Assembly (NCBI GenBank): GCA_012934845.2
Contig: WNNJ02003515.1
Location: forward strand, 62,001 to 126,000
Length of the DNA stretch: 64,000 nt
From: Pomphorhynchus laevis
Taxonomy: Eukaryota > Acanthocephala > Palaeacanthocephala > Echinorhynchida > Pomphorhynchidae
Direction of reading: 5' to 3'
In this document: positions 21,001 through 30,213 of the stretch, piece by piece
Layout of the letters: every line of letters starts with the position of its first letter
Position numbering within the stretch: the stretch's first letter is position 1
Made by a program: the position numbers and the translations under genes
Notes under the pieces: generated by a model
Databases searched by the model: none
What the model saw: only the letters and a program-made list of their open reading frames with translations
What the model was told of the DNA's origin: nothing

Positions 21001-24000
21001 TCCAGATAGAATACCACATAAATAAGGAACAAACCTAAACAATACAAGTAAATATTAAATAGATAATTGCAAAATAATTACGTCTTTGTTGTTAACCACA
21101 TATAACCCATATAGACCCATGGTAGATAGATTGACTAGGCAAATAATTAAATGATAATGTAGTCAAAAAAAATATTAAACTGTAAAATACTTTAAACTGG
21201 ACACCAAATAGAAACGAAGTAATGACATCTCGATTATGTCGAGACCATAGATGAAGAATACTGAAAGTCAAACTGGGTAAAAGCATCTAAATGCAGAAAT
21301 AAAAATGTGTAATTAATCTTGTAAGATAATGTTTTTGTTGTAATTTGTTCAAGAACATTCAAGTAAAACAAATATTAAGCGTTAAATGTCCCATATCGGA
21401 CAACAGGTTTGCTAAAATATGTCTTATCGACTGACAAAGCATACACAGGGCTGCCATGGTTGGATCCCTCCGGTTTCCGAAACACCAGGAATTGACACGC
21501 ACCATCCCAGAACATATGATCCTCCGGATCCTGGCAAGATTATCAGCAAAATTGCTCTATTGAGCTAGGAAAGCACTTTTGCGACCCTCTTCACTAGCCG
21601 TTCAGTCTCCACACTCATACCACCTTGAGTCGACGCAATTAAAGGTATAAATGTAGCGCGTTCTATAGCACAAAATCCGCTCCGCGTACTTCGCATGTTC
21701 GCGATGTTCATGAAAGAACATTGCAAATGTTAGAATAAATAAGGTAAACATAATGTTGCTTGCCTGATGTAGGCTCATTAATGATGGTGAATCCGCTCTC
21801 CCATCAATCATTCCAGCTCCTATACTCAGGCCCCACGGACGGATCCGGCCAAGGCAGCGTTGCTATTGTGATGAGGTCTGATCTATCAGAATGCATCATT
21901 GACTGGTATCCCATTGAATCTCGTATTAGGCTCCTACGTCTAGCAGGCAAACCGTTTAATTGATCGATTGTGAGCGCATATAAACCGACGAATAAAGCAC
22001 CCTAATCTATTGCAGAGAATTTTTATCAAATACTTAACAGCGTACTATCTGCGGTCCCTTCAAATGATGTATTGGTGTTGGCAGGCGACTTCAATACTCA
22101 ACTTAGATGTCCTCGAAATCACCTTATCTCTAGTGTCGGACCTCATTCTGATGATAGATTATGTCCTAATGGCGAGCGGCTAATTTCACTTGCCGAGAGA
22201 CATCATCTTATTATGGCAAACATATTCTTCCGCCATAAAAGACGACATCTCGAAACATCGGTCCATTCTAATAGTAGGGTACGGAATCAGTTTGATTACA
22301 TCCTCTTCAGACAACGCTGGCGCTCCTCCTTATTGAATATTCGCTCCTTTTAGGGGTTGGAAATAATAAAGGATCATGCACTAGTGATAGTGTGTAGGGA
22401 AGTTACGATTTCCCGCGACAATTAAGATACCCAAATCCACGACATACGATAGCCGACTACTTAATACATCGCCAATTAGAAAGAAATTCAGAGAAACAGT
22501 AGAGGGAAAGTTACTAAATGTTGAAAGTGATCTACAAACATCACCTGATAAAATATTATGACATATTATCCACTCAGTCCACTCAGCTGCATATAGTCAT
22601 ATTCTAAGTAGGAGTCGGTATATACGTTCATGGATATCTTCGAATACACTAGCGATCTCTGCTGAGCGAAAACATGCGCTGGATTCTGATCGCTTATCGC
22701 AAGCATTATAGTAAGTTACTAAAACAAAACCTAAGGATTGACGTGACGCATATTGAAGCAGCATTGCCTCCCAAGCTGAAGCTGCATCTGCATGTGGTGA
22801 TAGCAGACGATTATTCCAATCCGTGAGAACTACACCGCGGCCACACACTTGCTCACTATCGAAATTGCGCGATAAGGCAAGAGCTATCGTATACAACACA
22901 GGTGCAAAACTGAGAATTTGGGCTGAATATTATCGAGAGCTATATAACGAACAGACCGCTAGCAATCAAGAATAAGCACGATGCAACTGTGGAAGACGTC
23001 GACGTTCAATCTCTAACGACAATTGAGATACATTATTGTATTACCCACATGAAGAAAGACAAGGCCCCTGGTCTGGATCGGATAACTTCTGAAATCTTGC
23101 AAGCTTATGGTATCACATTTTATCAGAAACTCGCAGTCCTTTTTGAATCCATATGGAACGTTTCTAGAATTCCCGAAGATCTCTCAACGGCGATCATTAT
23201 GCCGATTAACAAAAAGGGTGATGCATGATCATGCGAGAATTATCGTCCAATCTCGTTACTTCCTGTCGTTCACAAGGTTCTCGAATTGATCATACTGGAA
23301 CGCATTCTGCCAGTGCAGAATTCAGAAATATTCGGAAAATATATATTCGGAAAAATATATACATATATATGCTATAATAACTATAACACATATCTAACAA
23401 AAATTAAAAATCAAGTAAATATAAATATATGGATAAAATTGACTTACTAAAATCCTTAAATATTTTGATAAATGAATTTAATAATAAATGAATAAATGAT
23501 TTTTATGAATCCGACAGAAACAAGGATCCCAAGCTGTGGTTCAAATAACCCTATTGATACTTTCAACATATATATAGCTCTGAGACTTGGGGTCGAATTC
23601 TTCCGGCCATTTCAGTGTAGGGGTGAGGTCGTTTGCGATAGCGCAGCTACTCACGGTTTAAATTGCCGGCATTCCCTAAGCCAATATGCCTGTCACGCGT
23701 AGGTCAACAGTATAATTTGAAGAAGTTTAAGACTTCAGATCTACCATCCCGTCTTGAACCTATAGGTCTGTCAAGGACCGACGGCAAGCGACCAGACGGC
23801 GATACCCACGTTGCTTGAAAAAATTGAATATGAATCGCCTGTGACTTTACGTGTATAAATACCTTGGCTCAAAGCAACCAACACTTGCGGTTCGTGGCGT
23901 TCGAATTGCGCAAAGGAGGTAGAAATCCGACCACTAGACAAAGTTATTTCAACTACCCCATGATAGCTAAATTTTCTGCAACGGTAGATCGATCGACATA

Positions 24001-27000
24001 TTTTCTTGGTCGTCCTGTCATATTACGTTTCGTAAGTATAAGTTATAAGATTTACTAATAACTTGACAAGAGAAATATTGTAATTGTCGTTTTAGGTTTG
24101 TAATGTATTTATCAGTGTAATGTATAGATAATATCAATGTAGGTATAATTTTGCTGCTCGATGTTCGTTGCTGCTCGTTGTGTATGAATATTAAATTTCA
24201 AATGTATATATTAATATTGTAATCACTTAATCGATACTTATAGCTTTGCCTCCTATATAAGTCGCTTAATATATAAACCATTATTTATTCTTTAATAATT
24301 TTTTACTAAAAAATAGTAATAAACGATATCTAAAGGAAAATATTAGTGTGGTCATGAATAAATTTTGAAAATGATCAGCAAAACAAAGAAAAGAGTTTAT
24401 TCAATGAATTTTCGAACGCAACTGCGCTCATCATTAGATATACAATACAACAAATTGTAAAAAAAAAACTAAAAAACTAAAAAATTAAAAATATCAACAA
24501 TGTAGCATTTAAGCAATTTTCGAATTATTAAGTTATTTTTAATTCATCTGTTGATAGTTTTGGCGTGAAGTCTGGTTTGTTGTTTCAACAGAAGGTAAGA
24601 TTCTATGAAAATACACCCCCTATATAAGTCGTTTAATATATAAACCATCATTTCGCAGCACACTTACAGCATCGAAATTTATTTGTTGATCACTCCGAAT
24701 ACTGTGTTTAACATGCGCAATTATATTTTTGACTGATCAACATTTTTCCGGTGTTGAGACACTAGAGTGCTTACTGTTCGAGGGCTTACTGGATTATTAG
24801 TCATTTGGGAACATATTATATAATATTGACGATGTGCTTCGACATCATGATCAGTTTTAGACCAAACAACGATTTTGTCTTCTTTTTCTGCGTTTCTTAC
24901 GACAATGTTAGCATTATTTGTTAACTCCTTCAATGCGTTTCTTTTTAATTTTCTCATATTGTTGTTGACAATTGTATAGTTTTGTGGCATTTTTATATAT
25001 TTTTACATCAATTGGTGTGAAGTGCTTGCTTTGTAGATTATTAGTCGTTGGGGAACATTGTACCGAATAATTTTGTTAACCATCCCTCTCGGATTGCTTA
25101 AAAGTTTAGATCTCTTGAATTCGATGTGATATTCGATCTCCGATGTGATAAATGATAGCCTGATTGCTTGTAAGTTCGATATGTTGACAACCTTATCCGT
25201 ATTAATATGTTCTTCGAATTTCCATCGATATATTCGTTTGAAATTTGTTGTTGAAATGACTTAAATTGTGATATGGTTACATTTGGTCCGGTAAGCGGAT
25301 TAATTTTCTGAAATTTCGCACCAACAGGTTTTTGTTTTGTCATCATTAACCCGAGTCAAGATTGGAGATCTAATGCTAATTTATTTGTACTCATGATGTC
25401 AAATCGAAATTACTTGAGATTGTGTGGAATACAATACTTTATGATATTAGAGAAAGAGATCAAATCGAGTAACTAGGCTGTATGATTTTTTTTTCAAAGT
25501 TTCGGGTTTACTACCCTTCTTCAGTGAAAACAAAACTAAAATTAAAGTTTGCACAGGTCACAAATCTTTTATAAAGAATATTTTCGTTCACATTGATACG
25601 AAATAATTAGCACCACTTTTACAACTTTAAATTATGCTCCGTATTTAGACTTTCTTCGATTGTCATTTGTCCAATCCAATAGCTTTTGAGATGCTTTCTT
25701 AAATTAACGTCTGCTGTTTGCTCTATCAGGGTTGTTGTCATAATGTGATTAGGATTCTTGAGCATGTACTAAACTGCGCTGTCATTTTTTACTCGTTTAG
25801 CTTTAATATCTGATCGCCCTTTATTATGCTTGCATATTATTTGTTATTACATCTGCCCTGGGTGTCCAAGGGAAGGTGTAACAACAATTGATATTTTATA
25901 TATTTGTGCAATTAAAAGTGTCCTTGTAAAACAGCATGTCTATTAAAAAGAATTTAGTGCCTGATGAATGCTTAAACTGCAATACACACTGTCATGCATA
26001 GAGTTCATGCTAAATTATCTCTGATGATTCAGATTATGAGTAGTTCAGATTTTCAAGCTTTAAACACTGTTTAAGTGTGTGTTAAGATGTCTATGGATGA
26101 TTATTAAAGTCACGGTACTGATTTTCTCCGTTAGAGCGAAACGCGTCTCCCGTTGTTGAAGTTTGTCATCACACATAGGATGACTGAGCTTCCTTTAATA
26201 TTGCGAGAATAATCGGTTCTATTTCTTTCAGACTTTGAATATTGCGAAAATAATCGGTTCTATTTCTTGGTCTAATGAGGATATATAGAATGATGACGGG
26301 TGTTTAGGCCTACTTGTGAGCTAAACATAGTGATATATACACAGTTTCAAGCGATTTTTCGCACTTTGAGCTGGACATTTTGAGCATTGTGCGAAGTAGA
26401 TGCAACCGACTGACGAACAATATGTGTTTTATAGAACATTATATTTTAGTTCTGTCTGTGAGCTTTGAAAATGGGTTGCTATCTCTACGTTCGCAAAGTA
26501 TTTTGTTCTTGGACGACTGCATGGTCTACATCCATTAGTTCCTAGCCTTTTACATGATCTCTTTCTTGATAAAATAATGCTTAATTTTCTGCTGCGTTTC
26601 ATGATCACATTGATTGGCCGAATAGGAATGTAATACTTATTACTAGCTTCACGCACGTAAGCACTCAATTCTCTCTGGAGATCATTTAAACCAGGATGAT
26701 ATGTCATGAATATCTTGTTACGAGACTCATCGGTGATCGAATATTGAATTACTATATAATTCAATATTCTTGGATTTTTCTAATGCAGAATTTATAAAAT
26801 GTATTTTGTAACTACGTTTTAATAGATCCACTGTCATATTCTGTAAGCACACATTTACCATTTGATTTGTGCTATATATACGACGGATTAATAAACTCTC
26901 ATTTAATATAAGGTTTCGTTTCATAAATTTAGGGTGGTTGTTCTTTGGATGAAAATACATCTTTTTACTGGATTCTTTAGGGTACAGTGTTGTTTGTACT

Positions 27001-28744
27001 GAGCTATTTTCACCGCGGTAGCATTTAACATCCAAAAAAGTTGACCTCATTTGTGTCGTTTTTTTGATGTTAGTTTTAGTTGTCTAAACTCATTGAAAGC
27101 ACTGATGAACGTATTCAGGGCTTATTTACCATGTCTCCAGATGAAAAATATATCGTCAATATACCTTAAATACAATTCAGGTTTGAACATTTGAGTTTTC
27201 ATAAATTTACGTTCATATAAATCCATATATATTATCGCCAATGTCGGCGCAAATGGTATACCCATTGCAACACCGACTTTTTGTTTATAAAGCGTACCAT
27301 CAAACTCAACATAACATATTTGAGTAAAAGGGAACATGCCCAAAAAGTGGTGTAAGTACTTTTTGCAGAAATCTTTACAACTGATCTGACGGTGTGTTAA
27401 TGTTATTAACAATAGGGTCCTGGAATTGGAAATGTATACTTGTTAGTTTTTGGGAGAAGATACATTTTGCCCATCACTGGATTACTACACGTTAATTGTG
27501 TCTGTAGGACACTATCATCTATGTTTGCTTTTATACATTTTTCTATAGCATGTACTGATGCCTCAAACACTCGAGTCAACGTGTCTATAATTTTCTAAGT
27601 TTAATTGTTTGTACGCCTCTAATTTATAGTCATCATAATCCCAAACCACTGCATCTTTGCTTTTATCTGCCTTCTTACCACCACGTTTTCGTTACATATT
27701 AGAGTCTTAATAGATTTACCATACCGATGATGAAAATTACTATTACTGGCTGTGTTTGGTGGCATATTTGAATATTTAATAATATACCGTGATTTGAAGA
27801 ATCTATTATTTTTCAAGTCAGACATGCCATTTTCTTAAGGAAACGTTAATTGAGAAGTTTTTCTAAAAGATTTGAATAGTTTTTGACAATTAAACTCCCG
27901 GGGCACGGGACAGAAATCTAGTCCCAAACTTAAAGCTTTCATTTGTTTTGGTGTTAATGTAATTTTAGATATGTTTGTGACAAGTTGTTGCGGATTTATA
28001 TTTGGAGATGGTATTTTCTACGTTTATCAACAAAATGTCTATTTGGGTAGTACACTATACTCCTTAATTCACTTTCTGTAATTTGTTTTTGAAATTGAAA
28101 TTGAAATTTCTTGTTTTAATTTGATACATCGATTGTATTCGCTGTGATCAATCGCAAAATGCGATTGATCACAATTATATATATTTTCTATTTCTATTTA
28201 GAAATAAAATATTTTCTATTTTCATTTATTTCTATGTTCATTTAAGTCACCATTTAAATGTAAATAAATTTTATTTATACTTTTGAAAATTCGAATAAAA
28301 ACACATCGTCAAAAAATTAACTTACCGGATACATGTGAAATGCTGCTGCAAGTGTATTGAAAAACGAAACAAAGATTAGAAAAAATAAGTAATTTGCACT
28401 GATTGATCGAAAGTCATCTTAAAAATAATCGTCACTGATAGAAAATCTGAAAAAATACCTTTCTCAAGTTGGCTTGAATATGTGTAAAGAAAATATAAGT
28501 CAAACATAGATCGTAGATTCAATGGAACAAATAAATGGCTGGTGAGTATTCTCCAAAGCTAATATAATGCACAATTAATAAATAATCGATTCCAAGTTAC
28601 CTGAAGATTTCTAAAAGTCAAATCTGTATTGAACAGTAGATTGAACGGTGATAATACTCCAAATGCACACAGTACCGATACGCCACATATTGATATTAAC
28701 AAGTAACGTGTGATTACAGGTGTGTTATTAACAAATTGTTGCAT
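14920..28744 (-). CDS. Derlin (DER1 family) ER membrane protein, 7 exons
   Basis: Derlins are rhomboid-like inactive proteases of the ER membrane that help extract misfolded proteins (ERAD) together with p97/VCP. Exons (minus strand): 28744-28601, 28558-28459, 28417-28326, 21286-21191, 21134-21082, 21034-20924, 15070-14920. All junctions are GT-AG and in phase; the total is 747 nt including the stop, 248 residues, close to human Derlin-1 (about 251). Visible family marks: PVITRY near the start, WR (LWRILTSH), LYFLYTYSSQLE, LWSRHNRDV followed by FGVQFK, YLPWVYMG, GILSGHLFYFL with GxxxG, TPRFL, and the C-terminal SHP box FFGQGRRLGDL. Introns 1, 2, 4 and 5 are 42, 41, 56 and 47 bases; introns 3 and 6 are about 7.0 and 5.9 kb and full of retroelements. 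The ATG directly follows TTTTTTACTGTAG, an acceptor-like string. AATAAA overlaps the stop. Derlin-1-type is favoured by the SHP end. Confidence 0.93.
15481..15665. repeat. Palindromic minisatellite (TCGA/GTGTACAC/CAATTG words)
   Basis: About 185 bases in Derlin intron 6 built from a few self-complementary words: GTGTACAC, CAATCGA, ACGTAATTG, CAATTG. The unit CGAGTGTACACGTAATTG recurs with variants in both orientations. At 15596-15635 there is a perfect 40-bp palindrome without spacer (half-site TCGATTGTACACGTAATTGT). Such arrays tend to extrude cruciforms. Confidence 0.85.
15842..16135 (-). mobile_element. VNTR plus LINE-tail composite element (copy 1)
   Basis: Read on the minus strand: a run of 11-13 base units of the type GGACTGAACGAAC (about 16135-15955), then a 75-base unique part, then a 3' end GGCACGCATTTGCCAC with TAAAAATAAAT tail at 15842-15880. 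That 3' end matches the LINE A 3' terminus (50490-50520) including the GTAAGC...ATTTGCC frame. A second copy with the same order is at 44505-44815, with a different number of repeat units but a shared internal word GTTCAAACCGTTCGTTTAG. No coding capacity. Best read as a non-autonomous element mobilised by LINE A. Confidence 0.6.
16186..16350 (+). repeat. S-repeat copy 1 (hammerhead-like boxes)
   Basis: About 165 bases homologous to 20512-20690. It contains GGGTTGAAACG, TGTAGGTCTAGGTC, then CTGATGAGATCC, then a GTTAGTAACGTACTGC stretch. GGGTT can pair with GATCC; ACGT with ATGT forms a small hairpin between them. Closely follows the VNTR composite. Confidence 0.55.
16555..17100 (-). repeat. 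Two pLTR copies in tandem (F and G)
   Basis: 16555-16790 is the same subfamily as 7440-7650 (shared to the word CCACAATTCGGCCACTAAT). 16858-17100 carries the standard core: on the minus strand ACCCTG pairs with CAGGGG, and CTGCTATG with CATAGTAG. Compared with copy E, one P1 pair has changed C-G to T-A. The next minus-strand neighbour upstream (17135-17335) is the RT C-terminus of family A, the expected order. Confidence 0.75.
17135..17335 (-). mobile_element. Penelope-like family A, C-terminal RT fragment
   Basis: The minus strand repeats the text of 28971-29165: KFTRNIFLHEHS and NNEILRIA-like frames. It is followed downstream by pLTR copy G, so this is a 5'-truncated family A insertion. 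Confidence 0.7.
17336..17714. other. AT-rich intron 6 sequence, nothing recognised
   Basis: Runs of A, T and TAAT words only. Confidence 0.4.
17715..17960 (+). repeat. pLTR copy H (diverged)
   Basis: Keeps the head hairpin AAAATACG...GCATGTATTT, AGCCCCG, GTTATGTTGGG, CAACTGATGACC and the tail GATACATCGTCTATTATTT. P1 is reduced to its three central G-C pairs. Confidence 0.65.
18052..18213 (+). pseudogene. Coiled-coil-like open frame, unknown origin
   Basis: A 53-codon frame reading LVDEHERLDEQSKKLQTEL then KVANKNVADIGCRHNN, with heptad-like spacing of Leu/Val and many charged residues, ending at TAG 18211-18213. No start or splice sites are evident. It does not match the retroelement proteins here. 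Possibly a relic of a host or element coiled-coil protein inside Derlin intron 6. Confidence 0.25.
18214..18914. other. Intron 6 sequence, nothing recognised
   Basis: AT-rich. A short local duplication around GATTTGGTTACACCCGAGATTTG and GATTTGATTACACCCAAGATTTG (18590-18650, given in parts) is the only structure seen. Confidence 0.4.
18915..19050 (+). repeat. pLTR 3' fragment (copy I)
   Basis: Only the tail half: ATATCATCTGTTATTTATT, CAATTCATAAAAATTGAC, then AT-rich text with TTGACTTGATATAAAT. Confidence 0.6.
19053..19440 (+). mobile_element. Penelope-like family A RT fragment
   Basis: Matches the RT segment around the PMGGNCSP motif of other copies (here worn: AGTGTCCCAATAAGAGGTAAT then CCCAATTATAGCTGACTTA) and the following CVKNKSKLYKDMKYM-like text. 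Two partial repeats of AAATTATATAAAGATATGAAAT suggest local duplication. Confidence 0.65.
19548..20085 (+). repeat. pLTR copy J, split by family A sequence
   Basis: 19548-19636 holds the head and P1/P2 5' strands (AGCCCCGCTGCTATGTTGG); 19858-20085 holds GGGACCAAAAC, CATAACAGTTCCTCCTGATG and the tail. The 220 bases between are a duplicated piece of the family A coding region (next entry). Confidence 0.7.
19662..19852 (+). repeat. 95-bp direct tandem duplication of family A coding sequence
   Basis: Two units, 19662-19756 and 19757-19852, each from GTGTAAACGCAACATATAAA to ATGGATAAAAAG. They correspond to 9218-9300 of the better copy (NPTYERSEISLET). The duplication lies inside a terminal repeat. 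Confidence 0.85.
20120..20311 (+). repeat. pLTR fragment (copy K) ending in an inverted motif
   Basis: A worn core (CAGTTTCTAATGATGACTTC), tail text, and an end at 20285-20311 where ACTTGATCTG and CAGATCAAGT pair across seven bases. Confidence 0.55.
20328..20472. repeat. Near-perfect 145-bp palindrome, 55-bp arms
   Basis: Left arm 20328-20382 and right arm 20418-20472 are exact reverse complements over 55 bases, starting CCACTAGGCTGGCTGCTCC. The 35-base spacer itself repeats part of the arm (TTTCTGTATATTACTTTT). The left side abuts GTATAAAACACTATTT, a family A word that is also the site of two RTE insertions. The lack of any arm difference implies a recent event or gene conversion. Confidence 0.95.
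20512..20690 (+). repeat. S-repeat copy 2 (hammerhead-like boxes)
   Basis: Homologous to 16186-16350. Contains GGGTCGAAACG, GTGAAATGTA, CAGCAGCTGATGAGACCC and GCGTCCTGCTG. GGGTC pairs with GACCC around the CTGATGA/GAAA boxes, ACGT with ATGT, and CAGCAG with CTGCTG. GTCTGGGT and ACCCAGAC also form a perfect 8-bp inverted pair. Confidence 0.55.
20924..21286 (-). CDS. Derlin exons 4-6
   Basis: Exon 4 (21286-21191) codes MLLPSLTFSILHLWSRHNRD and up to FGVQFK; exon 5 (21134-21082) codes SIYLPWVYMGYMWLTTK; exon 6 (21034-20924) codes FVPYLCGILSGHLFYFLKYW, then YPANMQGQQLLHTPRF. Introns of 56 and 47 bases separate them (GTATTT...CCTAG, GTAATT...TTTAG). They cover the central membrane helices and the GxxxG motif. 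The donor of exon 6 is GTAAGC. Confidence 0.92.
21440..21760 (-). mobile_element. RLE LINE, 3' endonuclease-end fragment
   Basis: The minus strand reads HREHAKYAERI, then AIERATFIPLIASTQGGMSV and TERLVKRVAKV in the next frame. This is the last part of the RLE domain seen at 660-800 and 62480-62640. Lies in Derlin intron 3 just upstream of exon 4. Confidence 0.65.
21765..23330 (+). mobile_element. APE-type LINE, endonuclease and RT start (decayed)
   Basis: Broken frames: an endonuclease half with AGKPFN, SAYKPT, LAGDFNTQL, NGERLISLAERHHLIMAN and RRHLETSV (21930-22350); a middle part with stops and partly shuffled text (22400-22960); and an RT start with KKDKAPGLDRITSEILQAYG, RIPEDLSTAIIMPI, KKGDA and NYRPISLLPVVHKVLE (22989-23300). 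The layout is that of an RTE/R1-like element. It ends where family A sequence begins. Confidence 0.65.
23333..23475 (+). mobile_element. Penelope-like family A RT fragment
   Basis: Equivalent to 36015-36140 of the fuller copy. It contains the block that the 9.4 kb and 34.5 kb copies lack, joined directly to ATATGGATAAAATTGACTTA, so it shows the undeleted form of that junction. Confidence 0.7.
23496..23965 (+). mobile_element. Second type of RLE domain fragment (LINE C-terminus)
   Basis: Frames read ALRLGVEFFRPFQCRGEVVC, then HGLNCRHS, then PSRLEPIGLSRTDGKRPDG and CDFTCINTLAQS. This is the zinc (C...H-x3-C), RH, KRPDG and (W)DxTC pattern found at the C-terminus of some invertebrate RLE retroelements, distinct from the 2-5 kb family. 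Decayed, with frame changes. Confidence 0.55.
24250..25420 (-). mobile_element. Penelope-like element Y, N-terminal part and terminal repeat
   Basis: The minus-strand frame 24990-24721 reads LKRNALKELTNNANIVVRNA then EDKIVVWSKTDHD, the conserved start of Penelope proteins (ALKxLKxNxxIVIxxADKG). 25346-25098 is the preceding part. Downstream, two 38-base direct repeats (CCTATATAAGTCG(C/T)TTAA at about 24250 and 24614) mark duplicated terminal sequence, and a hammerhead-like hairpin lies at 24409-24433. The RT core is absent. Confidence 0.65.
24409..24433 (-). ncRNA. Hammerhead-like hairpin of Penelope Y
   Basis: The minus strand reads TGATGAGCGCAGT then TGCGTTCGAAAA: a 7-bp stem (GAGCGCA/TGCGTTC) between TGAT and GAAAA. 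Hammerhead motifs are known from Penelope-like terminal repeats; here the first core base is not C, so activity is doubtful. Confidence 0.35.
25480..28050 (-). mobile_element. Penelope-like element X (C-terminal GIY-YIG type), decayed
   Basis: On the minus strand: N-terminus near 27990-27850 (ITLTPKQMKALSLGLDFCPV), a linker 27825-27619, RT 27412-27122 with VGVAMGIPFAPTLAIIYMDL and YLRYIDDIFFIW, C-terminal RT 27050-26727 with HPKFMKRNLILNESLLIRRI, and a connection 26764-26429 ending in NGCRPCSRP. A worn GIY-YIG start (IYFAQCSKC) is visible near 26370. Several frame changes. Its 3' terminal repeat with a hairpin lies at 25500-25525. Fills much of Derlin intron 3. Confidence 0.8.
25500..25525 (-). 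ncRNA. Hammerhead-like hairpin of Penelope X
   Basis: The minus strand reads CTGAAGAAGGGT, loop AGTA, AACCCGAAAC. The stem GGGT/ACCC lies between CTGAAGA (CUGANGA box) and GAAAC. The equivalent in Penelope Z (50623-50646) has GGGA/TCCC, a compensatory change. Confidence 0.5.
28051..28325. other. 5' part of Derlin intron 3, no gene
   Basis: Intron starts GTAAGTTAATTTT at 28325. The short inverted words TGATCAATCGCAAAA and ATGCGATTGATCACA (about 28147-28170) are the only structure noted. Confidence 0.4.
28326..28744 (-). CDS. Derlin exons 1-3 (N-terminus)
   Basis: Exon 1 (28744-28601, 48 codons) starts MQQFVNNTPVITRYLL, aligning with the start of animal Derlins without a missing first exon. 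Exon 2 (28558-28459) gives LWRILTSHLFVPLNLRSMFD and LYFLYTYSSQLEK. Exon 3 (28417-28326) gives DDFRSISANYLFFLIFVSFF to FHMYP. Introns are 42 and 41 bases. The string TTTTTTACTGTAG directly before ATG suggests a 5'-UTR or spliced-leader acceptor. Confidence 0.93.
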
Positions 28745-28934
28745 CTACAGTAAAAAAGATTTCATTGCACTTCTATAATTAAATCGATTATTAACTTGAT
28801 CGATTTAAGTTTTAAAATGTCTTATGAATTATTTTGTCTTTAAGGTATATCAATATATTCACCAAAAACCAGTGTTTCGTAACATTGTGAGAATAATAAA
28901 AATTGAACATTGATAAAAAAATAATATAAATAGA

Positions 28935-29221
28935 ACCAATATTAATGATAAAGAAGGTGTATATCTAGATATGAACATTAAATTAACATTAACTAAAACT
29001 ACTATTAATTTATATCGTAAAGATGACATATTTAAATTTACAAGAAACATATTTTTGCATGAGCATTCATGCATACCATATAATATAAAATATAATACAT
29101 TAAATAATGAAATTTTAAGAATTGCAACAATATGCAATGATATTGGCTTTCTTAAAAATCATTAAAATAATTTAATATATACATATTTTAAACTAGGTTA
29201 CTATAAAAATAACATCAAGTA
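28935..29221 (+). mobile_element. Penelope-like family A, C-terminal RT fragment
   Basis: Open frame 28971-29165: MNIKLTLTKTTINLYRKDD, FKFTRNIFLHEHSCIPYN, LNNEILRIATICNDIGF. It matches 36430-36590 and leads straight into terminal repeat copy L. Confidence 0.75.
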
Positions 29222-29703
29222 GAAAATAGTAAAATATATAAATCAACACAATAATATAAAGAATAAATTTAAACTCTTAAGTGGCAAATTTTTATGGATG
29301 GATAATAAATAATATACTTTGCATTAGAATAAGATACTAGATAGTTATTTCAGAGGAAATACATCATTAGCATGTATTTGGCCCCGCTGCTATGTTTGGT
29401 AGAGGAGTTAGGGGCCGAAACCTGATAGCACAGCAGTTCCTCCTGATGACCTCTAATTCTTATTCTGATACAACGTCTGTTATTTATTAGTCAATTCATA
29501 AAAATGACGTTTATTTTAAATTTTATTTTTTATTTTTTATTTTTTATTTTTATTTTTATTTTTTAACTTGATTTAAATTATAGAAAATCTAAAAACAATT
29601 ATTAATTTTATTATTTAATTATTAAATTTTGATTTAGCATTATTATGTTTTGTTTATTTTATAATTATATAACAATACGTAGACTCAGTTAGCTGATTTA
29701 ATA
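29222..29703 (+). repeat. Penelope-like family A terminal repeat (pLTR copy L, full)
   Basis: Nearly identical to 11541-12025. Core words at about 29365-29450: GGCCCCGCTGCTATG, GTTAGGGGCCGAAACC, GATAGCACAGCAGTTCCTCC. One P2 pair is changed (CATAG to CACAG). It follows the RT C-terminus directly, showing that this repeat belongs at the 3' end of family A. Confidence 0.85.
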
Positions 29704-30200
29704 GTAAGAAAAATATAAAAGATTATAAAAAATTAAAACAATTATAAATTAAAATTATAACAAAGTTTAGAATAGAAAAACAATAAAAACAGTTTTAAAA
29801 CTGGATGTAGTACTTTTAAAAACAAAGTTTTAATAATAAAAAATATTGGAGAGAAACGTAAAAAAAATTATAGAAAAAAACTAATTATATTTAATGGCGA
29901 GCTCGGCTCGCTTGTAATGCAGCATGGCCGTTTGGAGATAACTAGGCTTGTAAGTTTCTATGTTCACGTGCATATCAAATCTAAAATAGAATTGGATAAT
30001 GCACTATTTTCACATGATCCGAAGTACATTTTCGTACAAGTAAAATTAGGCAATGTATGTAATATTCAAATTATAAGTAATATATAGTCCTATTTTTAAA
30101 AAACAAATTAGCTGGATTTTTATTTTTGTAAGAGTAAATTTCATAGAATATTCTGATAAGTATCTTACTTAAAAGATAATCTAGCTTAATATGCACTACT
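29704..30200. other. AT-rich spacer with one GC-rich hairpin
   Basis: No gene. At 29897-29911 GCGAGC-TCG-GCTCGC is a perfect hairpin followed by TTGTAATGC; read on the minus strand it resembles the 3' terminal stem-loops of the LINEs here, so a short minus-strand LINE end may lie at 29880-29960. Confidence 0.4.
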
Positions 30201-30213
30201 GGTATAAAACACT

